From Bacteroidota bacterium (GTDB taxonomy: Bacteria; Bacteroidota; Bacteroidia; Bacteroidales; GCA-2748055), in NCBI GenBank assembly GCA_020047715.1, contig JAIFNN010000014.1, positions 1 to 42,452 on the forward strand: a DNA stretch of 42,452 bases, read 5' to 3'. The notes under the pieces are model-generated. The model was not told the DNA's origin and did not search any database. It was given only the letters and a program-made list of their open reading frames with translations. This document shows positions 1 to 9,128 of the stretch, piece by piece. Position 1 is the stretch's first letter, and every line of letters begins with the position of its first letter. The translations under genes and the position numbers were made by a program.

Positions 1-515
1 GCGATGATCCCGATCCATCCTTCATTCTCGCGGATGTCGATAGTTATCATCCCCAGTTTTTGCCCTTCATCCTCATATGCATATACCTCTTTGGCAAATG
101 TTCCGTTGAGGGAGTTTTTCATCCAGAGTCGGTAAAGCTCCTCAAATTTATTTCGGGGGATACGCTTATCAACCTTGAAACGGCTGTATTTGCCGCTCTC
201 GATGGCCAGAGTTTCAAGATCTTTGTCCATTTCGGATCCTTTGCACGAACGAATGTGAGGGGACAAAGAGGGGTTGATTGAATCCACATTCATCGTGAAT
301 GTCACTTTTTCATCCATCAGGATTCCCCCGGCACTAAGAATTTCTTTGTTGTGACAACTGAGGTTATGTGGAGCAAATATATAAAGCAAGCCAAAGCTGC
401 TGTTATGGAAATTTTCCAACTGTTCCGCCAATTCCTCCCCTGAAAGTTTTAATGCATCAATTCTGGCTGTTTTAATCCCGAAGAAATCACTGTCCCACTC
501 CAAAGATCTCATCAT
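1..515 (-). CDS. WecD-like GNAT acetyltransferase (3' end cut by window)
   Basis: About 171 residues of an open frame run off the left edge without a stop. The N-terminus (LEWDSDFFGIKTARI after MMRS) resembles the WecD/TDP-amino-sugar acyltransferase branch of the GNAT fold, which N-acetylates a nucleotide-linked amino sugar with acetyl-CoA in the cytoplasm. Towards the cut end the strand pattern KEVYAYEDEGQKLGMITIDI is typical of GNAT central beta strands; the acetyl-CoA loop lies outside the window. Two adjacent ATGs (515 and 512) are possible starts. It begins 2 nt after the stop of the glycosyltransferase gene, so the two are almost certainly one operon for modified surface glycan or glycolipid. 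Family level is fairly sure; the exact sugar substrate is inference. Confidence 0.7.
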   Translation of the reverse strand, partial: MMRSLEWDSDFFGIKTARIDALKLSGEELAEQLENFHNSSFGLLYIFAPHNLSCHNKEILSAGGILMDEKVTFTMNVDSINPSLSPHIRSCKGSEMDKDLETLAIESGKYSRFKVDKRIPRNKFEELYRLWMKNSLNGTFAKEVYAYEDEGQKLGMITIDIRENEGWIGII

Positions 516-517
516 AA

Positions 518-1459
518 TTACGATTCAAGGTTTTTAATGCTTTTGATAATATAGTAAGGGCGGTTTTTTACCTTTTCATAGGTTTTACCGATATACAAGC
601 CAACAATGCCAAGGATAAGGATAATAATCCCCGATAAAAACCAAACCGAGACAATCAGGCTTGTGTAGCCGATTACTTTAATGTCGCCAACCAGATAGCG
701 AACCAGAGTTACTATTGTATATAAAACCGCGAGCAAGGATATGTATGCCCCCAGTTTCACAATAAGTTTAAGAGGCCTGTCGGAAAATGCGATCATTACA
801 TCCAGGGCAAGGTTGAGGGTTTTGCGGAAAGAGTAGCTTGTTTTTCCGATGGTTCGGCGGGAATGCTCAATTTCGATGGAAGTTTGTTTAAACCCCACCC
901 ATTTTACAAGGGTTGGAAAAAACCGCTGCTGGTCACCGAGCGTGCAAATGGCAGAAATGACTTCAGCCTTATAGATCCCGAAGTTGCCAATGCTGCTGTC
1001 CTGCTGGGTTTGGGTAAGGTAGCTGAGCACACGGTAGAAGGTGTTGGAAAGGAATTTTTTGATAAAGATATCTTTTCTGGCTTGTCGCTGGCCCAGCACA
1101 ACATCAAATCCTTCCTGCGCTTTCCTGTAAAGTTTTACAATCTCCTCAGGTTGATCCTGCAAGTCGCAATCCATTACAATCACCCATTGGCCGCTTGCAT
1201 GCTCTAGCCCGGCTGTAATGGCGTTATGCTGGCCAAAATTTCGCGAAAGCAGGATACCTTTCACCCGCTCATCGCGTTTACTCAGTTCTTCTATCGCGGG
1301 CCAGGATTCATCCGGGCTACCATCATCGATAAGCAGGAGCTCAAATGAAAGATTTTCAGCCTCCAGGGATTTTTTAATTCGGAGGTATAGTTCAATTACC
1401 GTTCCTCCACATCCGTAAACCGGGGAAACTACCGAAATCAGGGCTTTCTCTTGCGACAT
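518..1459 (-). CDS. GT2 family glycosyltransferase, DPM1/GtrB-like, with two C-terminal membrane helices
   Basis: A 313-residue family 2 glycosyltransferase. The GT-A nucleotide-sugar fold starts at residue 7 (ISVVSPVYG). The acidic motif DDGSPD lies at 45-50, the LSRNFGQHNAITAGL segment at 71-85 and the metal-binding DCDLQDQPE at 97-105, all typical of the DPM1/GtrB/ArnC branch, which moves a sugar onto polyprenyl phosphate at the inner face of the membrane. Two hydrophobic helices near residues 237-257 and 267-291 anchor the C-terminus, as in GtrB. It is followed 2 nt later by an acetyltransferase gene, suggesting a small glycan-modification operon. The donor sugar cannot be told from the sequence. 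Confidence 0.9.
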   Translation of the reverse strand: MSQEKALISVVSPVYGCGGTVIELYLRIKKSLEAENLSFELLLIDDGSPDESWPAIEELSKRDERVKGILLSRNFGQHNAITAGLEHASGQWVIVMDCDLQDQPEEIVKLYRKAQEGFDVVLGQRQARKDIFIKKFLSNTFYRVLSYLTQTQQDSSIGNFGIYKAEVISAICTLGDQQRFFPTLVKWVGFKQTSIEIEHSRRTIGKTSYSFRKTLNLALDVMIAFSDRPLKLIVKLGAYISLLAVLYTIVTLVRYLVGDIKVIGYTSLIVSVWFLSGIIILILGIVGLYIGKTYEKVKNRPYYIIKSIKNLES

Positions 1460-1900
1460 TTTGATGCGTTTGCTTTATGGAAATTTTTAGGGAGATTAGG
1501 ATTGATCCCCCGAAAAAATATTTTTTTGTCAAATGTAAATGAAAAAAACCTTTTTACAGAGCGACAGACCATAAGTTCTTGATTTCGACTCACAGAAATG
1601 CAAAATTTCATAAGCCTGGCATGCCGTTGCCATAAATTCCGGAGCGTTACGAATGACAAAAGTCTCAACCCTCCAAGATTAAATTAACCATACAATCCTT
1701 GAAAATCCACATTCAATTGAAATAAAAGAGAGTTTTATCTTTATCAGTTCGATTAAATATTTATTTTTGCGCAAGATTGGCTAAGTGTAAGGTTTTAAAT
1801 ACTCGCACTTGGCTTTGTTTTTCGGGGGATTTGTTCAAGTGAGGTTCATAACAATACCCGGAGTCTGTTAAGCAAGTTATATTTTTTAAATTTTGAAAGA
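1460..1900. other. 441-bp divergent intergenic region, glycosyltransferase / speA
   Basis: AT-rich sequence between two divergent genes with no convincing open frame or strong hairpin. The only signal I can point to is a TATTTTTG box at 1762-1769 that fits the Bacteroidetes -7 pattern in the speA direction, but no good -33 TTG precedes it and it would give a leader of about 130 nt. A minus-strand frame at 1438-1668 overlaps the glycosyltransferase start and has a composition unlike a protein, so it is not called. Confidence 0.5.
1762..1769 (+). promoter_or_regulatory. possible -7 promoter element for speA
   Basis: TATTTTTG matches the Bacteroidetes -7 consensus TAnnTTTG. The matching -33 element is absent or weak, so this is a guess based on one box in an AT-rich region. 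Confidence 0.25.
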
Positions 1901-3793
1901 ATGAGAAAATGGCGTATTGAGGATTCTGCCGAACTTTACAACATAAATGGATGGGGGATAAATTATTTTTCCATAAGTGATAAGGGACATGTTGTTGTTA
2001 CTCCACGGAAAGACGGGATTGAAGTTGACTTGAAGGAACTCGTGGAAGAGCTACAGCTGCGTGATGTATCAACGCCTTTGTTGGTGCGCTTTCCGGATAT
2101 TTTGGACAGTCGGATTGAGAAAATGGCGAGTTGCTTTAAGATTGCTGCGGAGGAATATAAATTTACCGCAAATAACTATATCGTTTACCCCATCAAGGTA
2201 AACCAGATGCGCCCAGTGGTTGAGGAAATTGTGACCCACGGGAAGAAATTCAATATTGGCCTTGAGGCAGGTTCAAAACCGGAGCTTCATGCAGTAATTG
2301 CAATCAACACAGACAACGATTCGCTGATCATCTGCAACGGCTATAAAGATGAAGACTACATAGAACTGGCCCTTTTGGCACAGAAAATGGGAAAACGTAT
2401 CTATGTTGTGGTCGAAAAGCTGAATGAGCTTAAGCTTATCACAAAAGTTTCACGCCGTCTCAAAGTAAAACCCAACATTGGTATCCGCATCAAGCTTGCC
2501 AGCGCGGGAAGCGGCAAATGGGAGGATTCGGGCGGCGATGTAAGCAAGTTCGGACTAACATCCAGCGAACTGCTAGAGGCATTGGATTTCCTCGATAAGA
2601 ACAAAATGAAGGATTGCCTGAAGCTTTTGCATTTCCATATCGGAAGCCAGGTTAACAAAATACGCCGTATAAAAATTGCACTGCGCGAAGCTTCTCAGTT
2701 TTATGCCCAGCTGTATCTCAGGGGTTTTGGGGTGCAACTGGTTGATATTGGTGGCGGGCTTGGAGTTGATTACGACGGGACCCGTTCTTCGAACAGCGAA
2801 AGCAGCGTGAACTATAGTATCCAAGAGTATGTTAACGATGCCGTCTCCACAATGGCCGATGTGAGCGATAAAAACAAGATTCCCCATCCCGACATAATCA
2901 CCGAGTCGGGCAGATCGCTTGCCGCCCACCATTCAGTTCTCATTTTCGAGGTTCTTGAATCCGCAACCCTTCCAACTTGGGAAGACGATGAAGAGATCAG
3001 CCCGGAGGATCACGAATTGGTTCGCGAATTGTATACCACCTGGGATGCCATCAACCAGTCGCGCATGCTCGAAGCCTGGCATGATGCGCAGCAGATCCGT
3101 GAAGAAGCCCTTGACCGCTTCAGCCTGGGATTGCTAGATTTGAAAACCCGGGCCCAAATTGAAAGACTGTTTTGGTCCATCGCCCGTGAAGTGCAGCAGA
3201 TGACCAGCGAACTGAAACACGTTCCCGAGGAGTTGCTGCAACTTCCCAAATTACTTTCGGATAAATACTTCTGTAACTTTTCCCTGTTTCAGTCGCTTCC
3301 CGATTCTTGGGCAATAGACCAGATATTCCCCATAATTCCTATCCAGCGTCTTGAGGAAAAGCCCGATCGATCGGCTACCTTGCAGGATATTACCTGTGAC
3401 TCGGACGGGAAAATCGATAATTTTATCTCCACCCGAAATCTCTCGTATTACCTGCCGGTTCATTCCCTTAAACACAAGGAACCCTATTATATTGGCGTTT
3501 TTCTCGTTGGAGCATACCAGGAAATTCTTGGCGATCTCCATAATTTATTTGGCGACACCAACGCCGTGCACGTATCGGTTGACAAGCACGGATATACCAT
3601 CGATCAGATTATTGACGGGGAGACAGTTGCGGAGGTTCTCGAATATGTTCAGTACAATCCCAAGAAGCTGGTTCGAACAGTAGAAACCTGGGTTACGTCG
3701 TCAGTGAAATCAGGAATAATCACTGCAGAAGAAGGCAAAGAATTCCTTTCGAATTACCGCTCCGGACTCTATGGTTATACCTACCTTGAATAA
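1901..3793 (+). CDS. speA: biosynthetic arginine decarboxylase SpeA
   Basis: 630 residues, the usual length for SpeA (fold III PLP decarboxylase). It converts arginine to agmatine plus CO2, the first step of putrescine and spermidine synthesis. The PLP lysine is K99 in YPIKVNQ (96-102). HFHIGSQ (244-250) and [12 protein letters not shown] (282-293) form the phosphate-binding part of the TIM barrel, [10 protein letters not shown] lies at 335-344, and the catalytic CDSDG motif is at 499-503, preceded by [13 protein letters not shown]. The whole protein is collinear with the family and shows no frameshift. The stop is followed 16 nt later by the small VF530-type gene, which may be co-transcribed. 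Confidence 0.97.
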   Translation: MRKWRIEDSAELYNINGWGINYFSISDKGHVVVTPRKDGIEVDLKELVEELQLRDVSTPLLVRFPDILDSRIEKMASCFKIAAEEYKFTANNYIVYPIKVNQMRPVVEEIVTHGKKFNIGLEAGSKPELHAVIAINTDNDSLIICNGYKDEDYIELALLAQKMGKRIYVVVEKLNELKLITKVSRRLKVKPNIGIRIKLASAGSGKWEDSGGDVSKFGLTSSELLEALDFLDKNKMKDCLKLLHFHIGSQVNKIRRIKIALREASQFYAQLYLRGFGVQLVDIGGGLGVDYDGTRSSNSESSVNYSIQEYVNDAVSTMADVSDKNKIPHPDIITESGRSLAAHHSVLIFEVLESATLPTWEDDEEISPEDHELVRELYTTWDAINQSRMLEAWHDAQQIREEALDRFSLGLLDLKTRAQIERLFWSIAREVQQMTSELKHVPEELLQLPKLLSDKYFCNFSLFQSLPDSWAIDQIFPIIPIQRLEEKPDRSATLQDITCDSDGKIDNFISTRNLSYYLPVHSLKHKEPYYIGVFLVGAYQEILGDLHNLFGDTNAVHVSVDKHGYTIDQIIDGETVAEVLEYVQYNPKKLVRTVETWVTSSVKSGIITAEEGKEFLSNYRSGLYGYTYLE

Positions 3794-3809
3794 AGTTCAA
3801 GGGAAAAAA

Positions 3810-4037
3810 ATGGAGCAAAAAAACAATCCCCTGCACGGCAAAACCCTCGAGGCAATTCTTACCCAACTCGTTGATTTTTACGGTTGGGAACAGCTTGGCT
3901 ATAAAATCAATATCAATAGCTTTAACAACGATCCCAGTATAAAATCGAGTCTGAAATTTTTGCGCTCGACTCCCTGGGCCAGGAAAAAAGTTGAAGATTT
4001 GTACCTTGAAATTATGGGCAAGATTAAACCATTGTGA
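3810..4037 (+). CDS. VF530-type small DNA-binding protein (DUF2132)
   Basis: 75 residues starting at the ATG of [11 protein letters not shown] longer frame upstream would overlap the end of speA and lacks family resemblance, so the internal start is preferred. [40 protein letters not shown] and [13 protein letters not shown] match the VF530/DUF2132 family, short helical proteins reported to bind DNA. The cellular role is unknown. It lies 16 nt after speA on the same strand. A CCGGGT/ACCCGG hairpin follows about 50 nt downstream. Confidence 0.88.
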   Translation: MEQKNNPLHGKTLEAILTQLVDFYGWEQLGYKININSFNNDPSIKSSLKFLRSTPWARKKVEDLYLEIMGKIKPL

Positions 4038-4083
4038 ATCAATAGTGTAAAACGCGGGCGCTTGAATTGCAGCTCATTTAATT

Positions 4084-4104
4084 CCGGGTTTCTTTGTTAC
4101 CCGG
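4084..4104 (+). terminator. possible terminator hairpin after the VF530-type gene
   Basis: CCGGGT at 4084-4089 pairs with ACCCGG at 4099-4104 around a 9-nt loop, followed by TAATTTCTT. The stem is short and the T tract is interrupted, so it is a weak candidate terminator closing the speA unit before the S4 gene. Confidence 0.4.
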
Positions 4105-4161
4105 TAATTTCTTAACACAATTATTTGTAGTATTAAAGTTTGATTCAACATAAAAGTAACC

Positions 4162-4389
4162 ATGCACAATTTTGAAATAAGCGACAAGGGATACATAGAG
4201 CTTAATAAACTCCTGAAAGTCCTAGGCCTGGTTGAAACCGGTGGAGAAGCCAATATTCGTATAGATAACGGAGAAGTGAAAGTAAACGGTGCTGTTGAAA
4301 AGCAAAGAAGAAAAAAACTTCGTCCTGGTGATGTTGTTTTGTTTAAAAAGGAGTCGGTACAAATAAAACAAGAGACACTTAAACCTTAA
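4162..4389 (+). CDS. S4-domain RNA-binding protein, YbcJ-like
   Basis: 75 residues consisting of little more than one S4 RNA-binding domain: IELNKLLKVLGLVETGGEA is the helix pair, followed by the loop IDNGEVKVNGAVEKQRRKKLRPGDVV with the basic patch typical of the YbcJ/YaaA type. Such proteins bind structured RNA, probably in ribosome or tRNA metabolism, but the target is not known. It sits 124 nt after the VF530-type gene on the same strand. Confidence 0.88.
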   Translation: MHNFEISDKGYIELNKLLKVLGLVETGGEANIRIDNGEVKVNGAVEKQRRKKLRPGDVVLFKKESVQIKQETLKP

Positions 4390-4430
4390 TTGCACATCTA
4401 AGTTTCATCTTATCAATAAAAGCAACAATC

Positions 4431-4955
4431 ATGAAAAAAATCACCCTTGTATTTTTGGCCTTGGCCATTTCTTTTGCACATTCAGTTTCTGCCCAGACAT
4501 TGCAGGAGCAGGCCTTGGCACTCAAAAAACCTGCAGACTGCGGCGTTGTTGATTATGACGCATTTAAAAACTCCTCCTTTGTTTTGAAAGACGATGTGGC
4601 TAAAACCGATAAAAATTACGAGCAGGTTACAACAGATATAGAAAAATATGCTTCCTCAGAAAAAGCAATTACTGTTGACAATGTGAAGGCTGATATCAGC
4701 AAGGTGAAGGAAATCAAATCCTCCCTGAAGACTTTTGAAGATAAGATCGCGAAACTCACTGAAACCGGTAAAACACTCTCATCCAATGTTACCAGTGTTA
4801 AGCCTGTTACAAAAATTAAACCCGCCACAACCAACACAAAAGATTCAGTTAAAGCTGTTGACTTAAGTCGCGACATTCTCAAGAACCTCGGCACAAAGGT
4901 TGATGCCGATCTGGAAAAGCTTAATGGGCTGCTGGTTAAAGCTGAAGGGGAGTGA
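4431..4955 (+). CDS. secreted helical protein of unknown function
   Basis: 174 residues with a clear Sec signal peptide (MKKITLVFLALAISFAHSVSAQ, cleavage likely after SVSA). The mature part is lysine-rich and largely predicted helical (for example DNVKADISKVKEIKSSLKTFEDKIAKLTE), with a threonine/lysine-rich low-complexity linker near residues 120-140 (SVKPVTKIKPATTNTKDS). One cysteine (in KKPADCGVVDYDAF) remains after processing. I do not recognise a domain. It would act in the periplasm or outside the cell; it has no lipobox and no C-terminal sorting domain. Confidence 0.7.
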   Translation: MKKITLVFLALAISFAHSVSAQTLQEQALALKKPADCGVVDYDAFKNSSFVLKDDVAKTDKNYEQVTTDIEKYASSEKAITVDNVKADISKVKEIKSSLKTFEDKIAKLTETGKTLSSNVTSVKPVTKIKPATTNTKDSVKAVDLSRDILKNLGTKVDADLEKLNGLLVKAEGE

Positions 4956-5044
4956 GGCCTTAAATAAATTCAACGGGGAAAATTTAATGAGCTTCTATGG
5001 GATAAGTTTCTTTCTGAACTCCATAGATTAATTGCTGCAAGGTT

Positions 5045-5212
5045 TTATTTTTCGGCAAATCCTGCCAGGCAATCCGGACAAAGACAATCATTAAACCTGC
5101 TGGTGATCTCAAGCATATCTTTTTTGTGTATCTGCATTGACTCGCACCAGCAGTCTTTCTCCCCTTCGCAGGAGAAGGCTGCCCCGCATTTCGGACATAT
5201 TTTTTTTGACAT
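5045..5212 (-). CDS. small cysteine-rich CWC protein (55 aa)
   Basis: A 55-residue gene: MSKKICPKCGAAFSC, then CWC, then CLCPDCL before the stop. The order CPxCG-x-F-x-C ... CWC ... CLCPxCL is the signature of the cysteine-rich CWC family (PF14375), which probably binds a metal through its eight or so cysteines; function unknown. It starts 1 nt after the stop of folB (TAATATG), so it is translationally linked to folB. The short length explains why simple gene finders may miss it. The motif match is strong. Confidence 0.85.
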   Translation of the reverse strand: MSKKICPKCGAAFSCEGEKDCWCESMQIHKKDMLEITSRFNDCLCPDCLAGFAEK

Positions 5213-5213
5213 A

Positions 5214-5564
5214 TTATAAGCTCTGGGTGACGTTTACGCTCCTCATCTTGCCACCCATGGGTGGATTCATCTTGCGGATGGTAACTGTAGCTTTAGTTAC
5301 TCCTGTTAACTCTGAATGAATTGCTTCAAGAATTCTACGGGCAATATTCTCAAGTAATTTGGATTTTTTCTCCATTTCTCTTTTAACAATTTTGTAGGCT
5401 ATCTGATAGTTAACAGCATCGTGCAGCTCATCTGTTTTTGCAGCAAGTTCCATGTCGGTTTCCATCATCAGGTCTACAAGGAATTTGTTTCCTACAATCT
5501 GCTCCTCCTTGTAATGCCCATGAAAGGCGTAAAACTCCATTGCTTCGATATGGATTGTTCCCAT
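5214..5564 (-). CDS. folB: dihydroneopterin aldolase FolB
   Basis: 116 residues, normal for FolB. It cleaves 7,8-dihydroneopterin to 6-hydroxymethyl-dihydropterin and glycolaldehyde in folate synthesis. The opening IHIEAMEFYAFHGHYKEEQIVG carries the conserved Gly-His-Tyr-x-Glu-Glu segment, with the substrate-binding Glu at about residue 20-21. NYQIAYKIV in the middle and TIRKMNPPMGG near the end, with the catalytic Lys, complete the family pattern. The enzyme forms octameric rings in the cytoplasm. A CWC small gene follows directly. Upstream lies the divergent transporter gene. Confidence 0.95.
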   Translation of the reverse strand: MGTIHIEAMEFYAFHGHYKEEQIVGNKFLVDLMMETDMELAAKTDELHDAVNYQIAYKIVKREMEKKSKLLENIARRILEAIHSELTGVTKATVTIRKMNPPMGGKMRSVNVTQSL

Positions 5565-5729
5565 GTTTTTTTTTATAAAGGTAGAGTTTTTTAGTTAGAA
5601 TAGACGGATCTCACTTCCTTTCCAATGTTCTTGAGCGGAGTGAGTAAACTGTGGCAATTTATGATTTTTCCAATCTGTCAAAGTAGAATTAAATCTTTAT
5701 TCATTAGTTTTAGGGCATAAGAAACCTGT

Positions 5730-7217
5730 ATGGCAATAGACAAATCTGTAGATCAACGTTTTTCCTCCCGCATTGCAATGCTTCTGAGCGCACTTGGCAT
5801 TGCTGTGGGAACAGGCAATATCTGGCGTTTTCCAAGAATTGCTGCACAAAATGGTGGAGATGAGGGTGCAGGTTCGCTGATAATTGCCTGGGTTGTATTC
5901 CTATTCTTATGGAGTGTACCCCTAATTATTGCTGAATACATGTTAGGTGCCAGATATCGCAAAGGTGTAATAGCTGCGTTTGCAGAATCAATGGGCAGAC
6001 GTTTTGCATGGATGGGGAGTTTTGTCGGCTTTGTTGCAGCAGCCATTAGTTTCTTTTATGCTGTAATTGTTAGCTGGGCCTTGTTTTACCTTATATATAC
6101 CCTGTCTTACCCTCTTCCTGAAAGTAATTCTCAGGCCCTGGCTGTATGGGATCAGTTTCAATCGGGATCCATCCCGTATTTTTTACATTTTGCCGTCGTG
6201 GGTCTGGGAGCACTTGCCATCTGGAAAGGTATCCGATCCATAGAAAAGGTTAATATGATTTTAATCCCTGTTTTACTACTGATTATTCTGGTAACATTCG
6301 TAAGAGCTATCACCTTGCCGGGCGCATTTGAGGGGATTGCGTATCTTTTCCGACCCGACTGGTCACAGCTTGCGATGCCGGAAATCTGGCTTCAGGCACT
6401 TACCCAAAACGCGTGGGACACCGGTGCCGGATGGGGTTTGTTTCTTACCTACGCGGCGTACATGAAAAAGGAGCACGGGATTGTAAAAAATGCTTTTATA
6501 ACTGGGATTGGAAATAATGCGGTTTCACTGCTAATGGCCATCATAATTTTCTCAACTGTATTTTCTGTTTTGCAAAACGGTCAGGGGTTTACCGATTCAC
6601 AGGTTCTTGAAGTGATGAAAACAAGCGGACCGGCTTCCACGGGACTTACCTTTATCTGGATACCCCAACTTTTCGGAACTATGGAATTTGGAAGGGTTTT
6701 AGCCGTAATGTTCTTTCTGGGATTATGCTTCGCAGGATTCAGTTCAATGATTTCAATGTTCGAATTGTCGGCGCGCGTTTTTGTCGACAGGGGAGTAAAA
6801 CGCAGCAGAGCGCTGTGGATTATAATCCCGATAGTGTATTTACTTGGGATTCCTTCCGTAATGAGTCTTGATTTTTTAAGCAATCAGGATTTTGTATGGG
6901 GAATCGGACTTATAATCTCCGGGGTGTTTGTTGCAATAAGCCTGGCGGTTTCGGGAATTAATTCGTTTCGCGAAACGGTTGAACAGGAGTCCGGTTTATT
7001 TCTCGGCCGTATATGGCAAACCATCATACTGTATTTTGTGCCGGTAGCCGGGGTTTTATTGCTTTTTTGGTGGATGATGCTTGCAGCCACCCGATTTGCC
7101 CCGGAGGATTGGTATAATCCTTTTAATCCTTTTAGCGTAATGACCTGTCTGGTTCAGTGGTTTGTTGTGATTGCTATTTTTATCGGGTGGAATAAAAAGA
7201 TAATCGGAAATCTTTAA
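5730..7217 (+). CDS. Na+-dependent neurotransmitter:sodium symporter (SNF) family transporter
   Basis: 495 residues with 11-12 hydrophobic helices. The start of helix 1, GTGNIWRFP (27-35), is the unwound Na+/substrate site of the LeuT fold; NAWDTGAGWG (227-236) in helix 6 is the second half of that site. These proteins import an amino acid or related small molecule with Na+ across the inner membrane. The substrate cannot be deduced. It is divergent from folB and the next gene downstream is convergent, so it is probably a single-gene transcript. An inverted-repeat element lies 17 nt after the stop. Confidence 0.93.
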   Translation: MAIDKSVDQRFSSRIAMLLSALGIAVGTGNIWRFPRIAAQNGGDEGAGSLIIAWVVFLFLWSVPLIIAEYMLGARYRKGVIAAFAESMGRRFAWMGSFVGFVAAAISFFYAVIVSWALFYLIYTLSYPLPESNSQALAVWDQFQSGSIPYFLHFAVVGLGALAIWKGIRSIEKVNMILIPVLLLIILVTFVRAITLPGAFEGIAYLFRPDWSQLAMPEIWLQALTQNAWDTGAGWGLFLTYAAYMKKEHGIVKNAFITGIGNNAVSLLMAIIIFSTVFSVLQNGQGFTDSQVLEVMKTSGPASTGLTFIWIPQLFGTMEFGRVLAVMFFLGLCFAGFSSMISMFELSARVFVDRGVKRSRALWIIIPIVYLLGIPSVMSLDFLSNQDFVWGIGLIISGVFVAISLAVSGINSFRETVEQESGLFLGRIWQTIILYFVPVAGVLLLFWWMMLAATRFAPEDWYNPFNPFSVMTCLVQWFVVIAIFIGWNKKIIGNL

Positions 7218-7234
7218 CCTAAATTGCAACGGTT

Positions 7235-7345
7235 GCAGCTACCCGCAGTTAGGGCGGGAATTAGAAAGATTTCTGCGAAACGTTATATTTTTTATCATCG
7301 TTATTTTGTCTTACGAACAACAAACCCCTAATTGCGGGTAGGTGC
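7235..7345. repeat. 20-bp inverted repeat bounding a 111-bp intergenic element
   Basis: The arm at 7235-7254 (GCAGCTACCCGCAGTTAGGG) and the reverse complement of 7326-7345 agree at 18 of 20 positions, with 71 nt between. The element fills nearly the whole gap between the convergent transporter and T9SS genes. It encodes nothing I can see. No clear target duplication flanks it. It could be a miniature mobile element, a bidirectional terminator-type structure or a cassette boundary; the sequence alone does not decide. Confidence 0.6.
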
Positions 7346-7353
7346 TATTATGA

Positions 7354-8706
7354 CTAGTTGGTTTTTATAAATTTCCTTGAAATCAATCCTTTTTCAGATA
7401 CTATTTTAATCAAATAAGTACCATTTTTTAAGTCTTCTACATTAATCTCATTTGAACTTCCTTTTAGTACAACTTTACCAGATAAATCAAGAATTGTATA
7501 AGAGATAGTTTTGTAATCATCCGCATTATAATCTATGTTTAATATTTCATTTACTGGAATCGGATAAATTCTAAAAAGCTTATCTAATTTTTGATTTTCA
7601 ATGGTGGTAAAAATATGGTTACCTTCAGAACTAAAGTTAATAACATAGAAATCATAATCTGGATTCCCGAAATTAGCTGAATTTATAACGCCCGCTATAA
7701 CCAATGAATTATTGCTTGATTCACATAATGACTCTCCGTAACTATGCCCTGCTTCATATAATACTTTTTCCCATAATATGTCACCATAAAAATTGGTTGA
7801 TATCGCAAACAACCTTGCATTTTGAGTATAACCTGTAATGGCATATCCCAATGAGGTCTCAATAATCTCATTTATATATCCCTCATCAATCTTCAGGTAG
7901 TCCTTTTTCCATATTAAAGTTCCTTGTTCTGAAAACTTGCACAATGTTGGTTTTCTGTCAAATGTTGCGCCAAGAATAATATCATCTTCTGAATTTACAA
8001 TTACAGAACGTGCGTAATCTTCATATTTTACTGCAAAGACCGTGTCCCAAAGAAGAACACCTACAGAGTCTACCTTCAACAAATATACATCTCTTCCTCT
8101 ATCGTCAGTCTTAAACCACTTCATACCAGATATTACATATGATGAATCTGAACTAACTGAAATTGATTCGCCCCATTCATTATCTGTTCCTGGATAAGCA
8201 TTATACCACAAACTATCTCCATTTGAGTCGAATTTCCAAATAAAAATATCATGAAAGTCATCATCGAATTGTGTACCAGTTATAATTAAGCCATTATCAT
8301 ATGTTTCTTTAATACAATTAACCTGTAAGTAAGATTTATTCAAATTATAAATATTTGTCCAAAGCGAATCTCCATTATTGTTTATCTTTATTAACGAAAT
8401 AGTTTTTTTACCTGCATTATAACAACTCGCAACTATACAAGAATCTGATGTTCCAACAATTGTACTCAACTCACTCCCTGATGTAAAATAATATCGACGC
8501 CATATTTCATTACCATCCAAATCCAATTGAACAAAAACAGGAATTCCATCTTCTGTTCCAGCTGAAATGTAAGAATCGAGTTTATTATTTACAATTGAAT
8601 ACGCTGATCCTTGGTCATTGCGCTCTCGCTTATACTCAAATAAACTTTGTGAGAAAACAGTACTAGAAATTATAATTAACGGAATTATTAGTGGAGTAAT
8701 TTTCAT
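7354..8706 (-). CDS. secreted protein with T9SS type A C-terminal sorting domain
   Basis: 450 residues. A signal peptide (MKITPLIIPLIIISSTVFSQ) is followed by repeated units of about 50 residues around a G..W....D..GD.LW pattern (GDSLWTNIYN, GDSLWYNAYPG, GVLLWDTVFA, GTLIWKKDY, GDILWEKVLYE), suggesting a beta-propeller. The last ~75 residues (LFRIYPIPVNEILNIDY ... LDLSGKVVLKG ... GTYLIKIVSE ... ISRKFIKT) are a Por secretion tail, which sends proteins through the type IX system to the cell surface or medium. The base composition is much more AT-rich than its neighbours and it lies in an island with fic and toxin-antitoxin genes, both hinting at transfer. Ligand or enzyme activity unknown. Confidence 0.85.
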   Translation of the reverse strand: MKITPLIIPLIIISSTVFSQSLFEYKRERNDQGSAYSIVNNKLDSYISAGTEDGIPVFVQLDLDGNEIWRRYYFTSGSELSTIVGTSDSCIVASCYNAGKKTISLIKINNNGDSLWTNIYNLNKSYLQVNCIKETYDNGLIITGTQFDDDFHDIFIWKFDSNGDSLWYNAYPGTDNEWGESISVSSDSSYVISGMKWFKTDDRGRDVYLLKVDSVGVLLWDTVFAVKYEDYARSVIVNSEDDIILGATFDRKPTLCKFSEQGTLIWKKDYLKIDEGYINEIIETSLGYAITGYTQNARLFAISTNFYGDILWEKVLYEAGHSYGESLCESSNNSLVIAGVINSANFGNPDYDFYVINFSSEGNHIFTTIENQKLDKLFRIYPIPVNEILNIDYNADDYKTISYTILDLSGKVVLKGSSNEINVEDLKNGTYLIKIVSEKGLISRKFIKTN

Positions 8707-9128
8707 TTTGAATTGTATAAAAGTTGTTCATATTTCAAATTCACAAAATGTCTGCACAATTAGCCATAACAATTTATATATACAACATTAATACCCACCA
8801 CCCCAAATCCGCAGCATAGGTCCAAATAATCCAATCAACTATTAAAAGTAGAATTTTATTTTTAGTTCCGGCTAATTCCGGAAAAAAAATGCAGGTAAAA
8901 GGCTTTTTACTTTTTTATGGCTGTGGGATCAAAAAAAAACGCAACATAGAAATCAGGGCGGATCAGCTCGCAGGGTGTAGCTGCACCCGCCATAGGCTTT
9001 GGAAACTAAGTCAAACGAAGAGCCCCCGCTAAAGCGGGGCAAGCTGTTTGCCGGGAGTCTGTTGCGTACGGTTCTGAGAGTCCCGATTGCTATCGGTATA
9101 GGGATGAGACTCCCCTTTATCTACTCGA
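8707..9128. other. 422-bp non-coding stretch between the T9SS gene and fic
   Basis: No open frame of note. It is almost entirely occupied by repeat copy A (8763-9129), described separately. Within it, CCCCGCT-AA-AGCGGGG (9024-9039) is a perfect hairpin. No -7 box was found for the T9SS gene. Confidence 0.5.

Noticed and set aside
863-1207. 114-codon plus-strand frame
   Set aside because: Complement of the glycosyltransferase coding region; no independent support.
1438-1668. 76-codon minus-strand frame upstream of the glycosyltransferase
   Set aside because: Overlaps the start of the glycosyltransferase in another frame and lies in AT-rich intergenic DNA with no motif.
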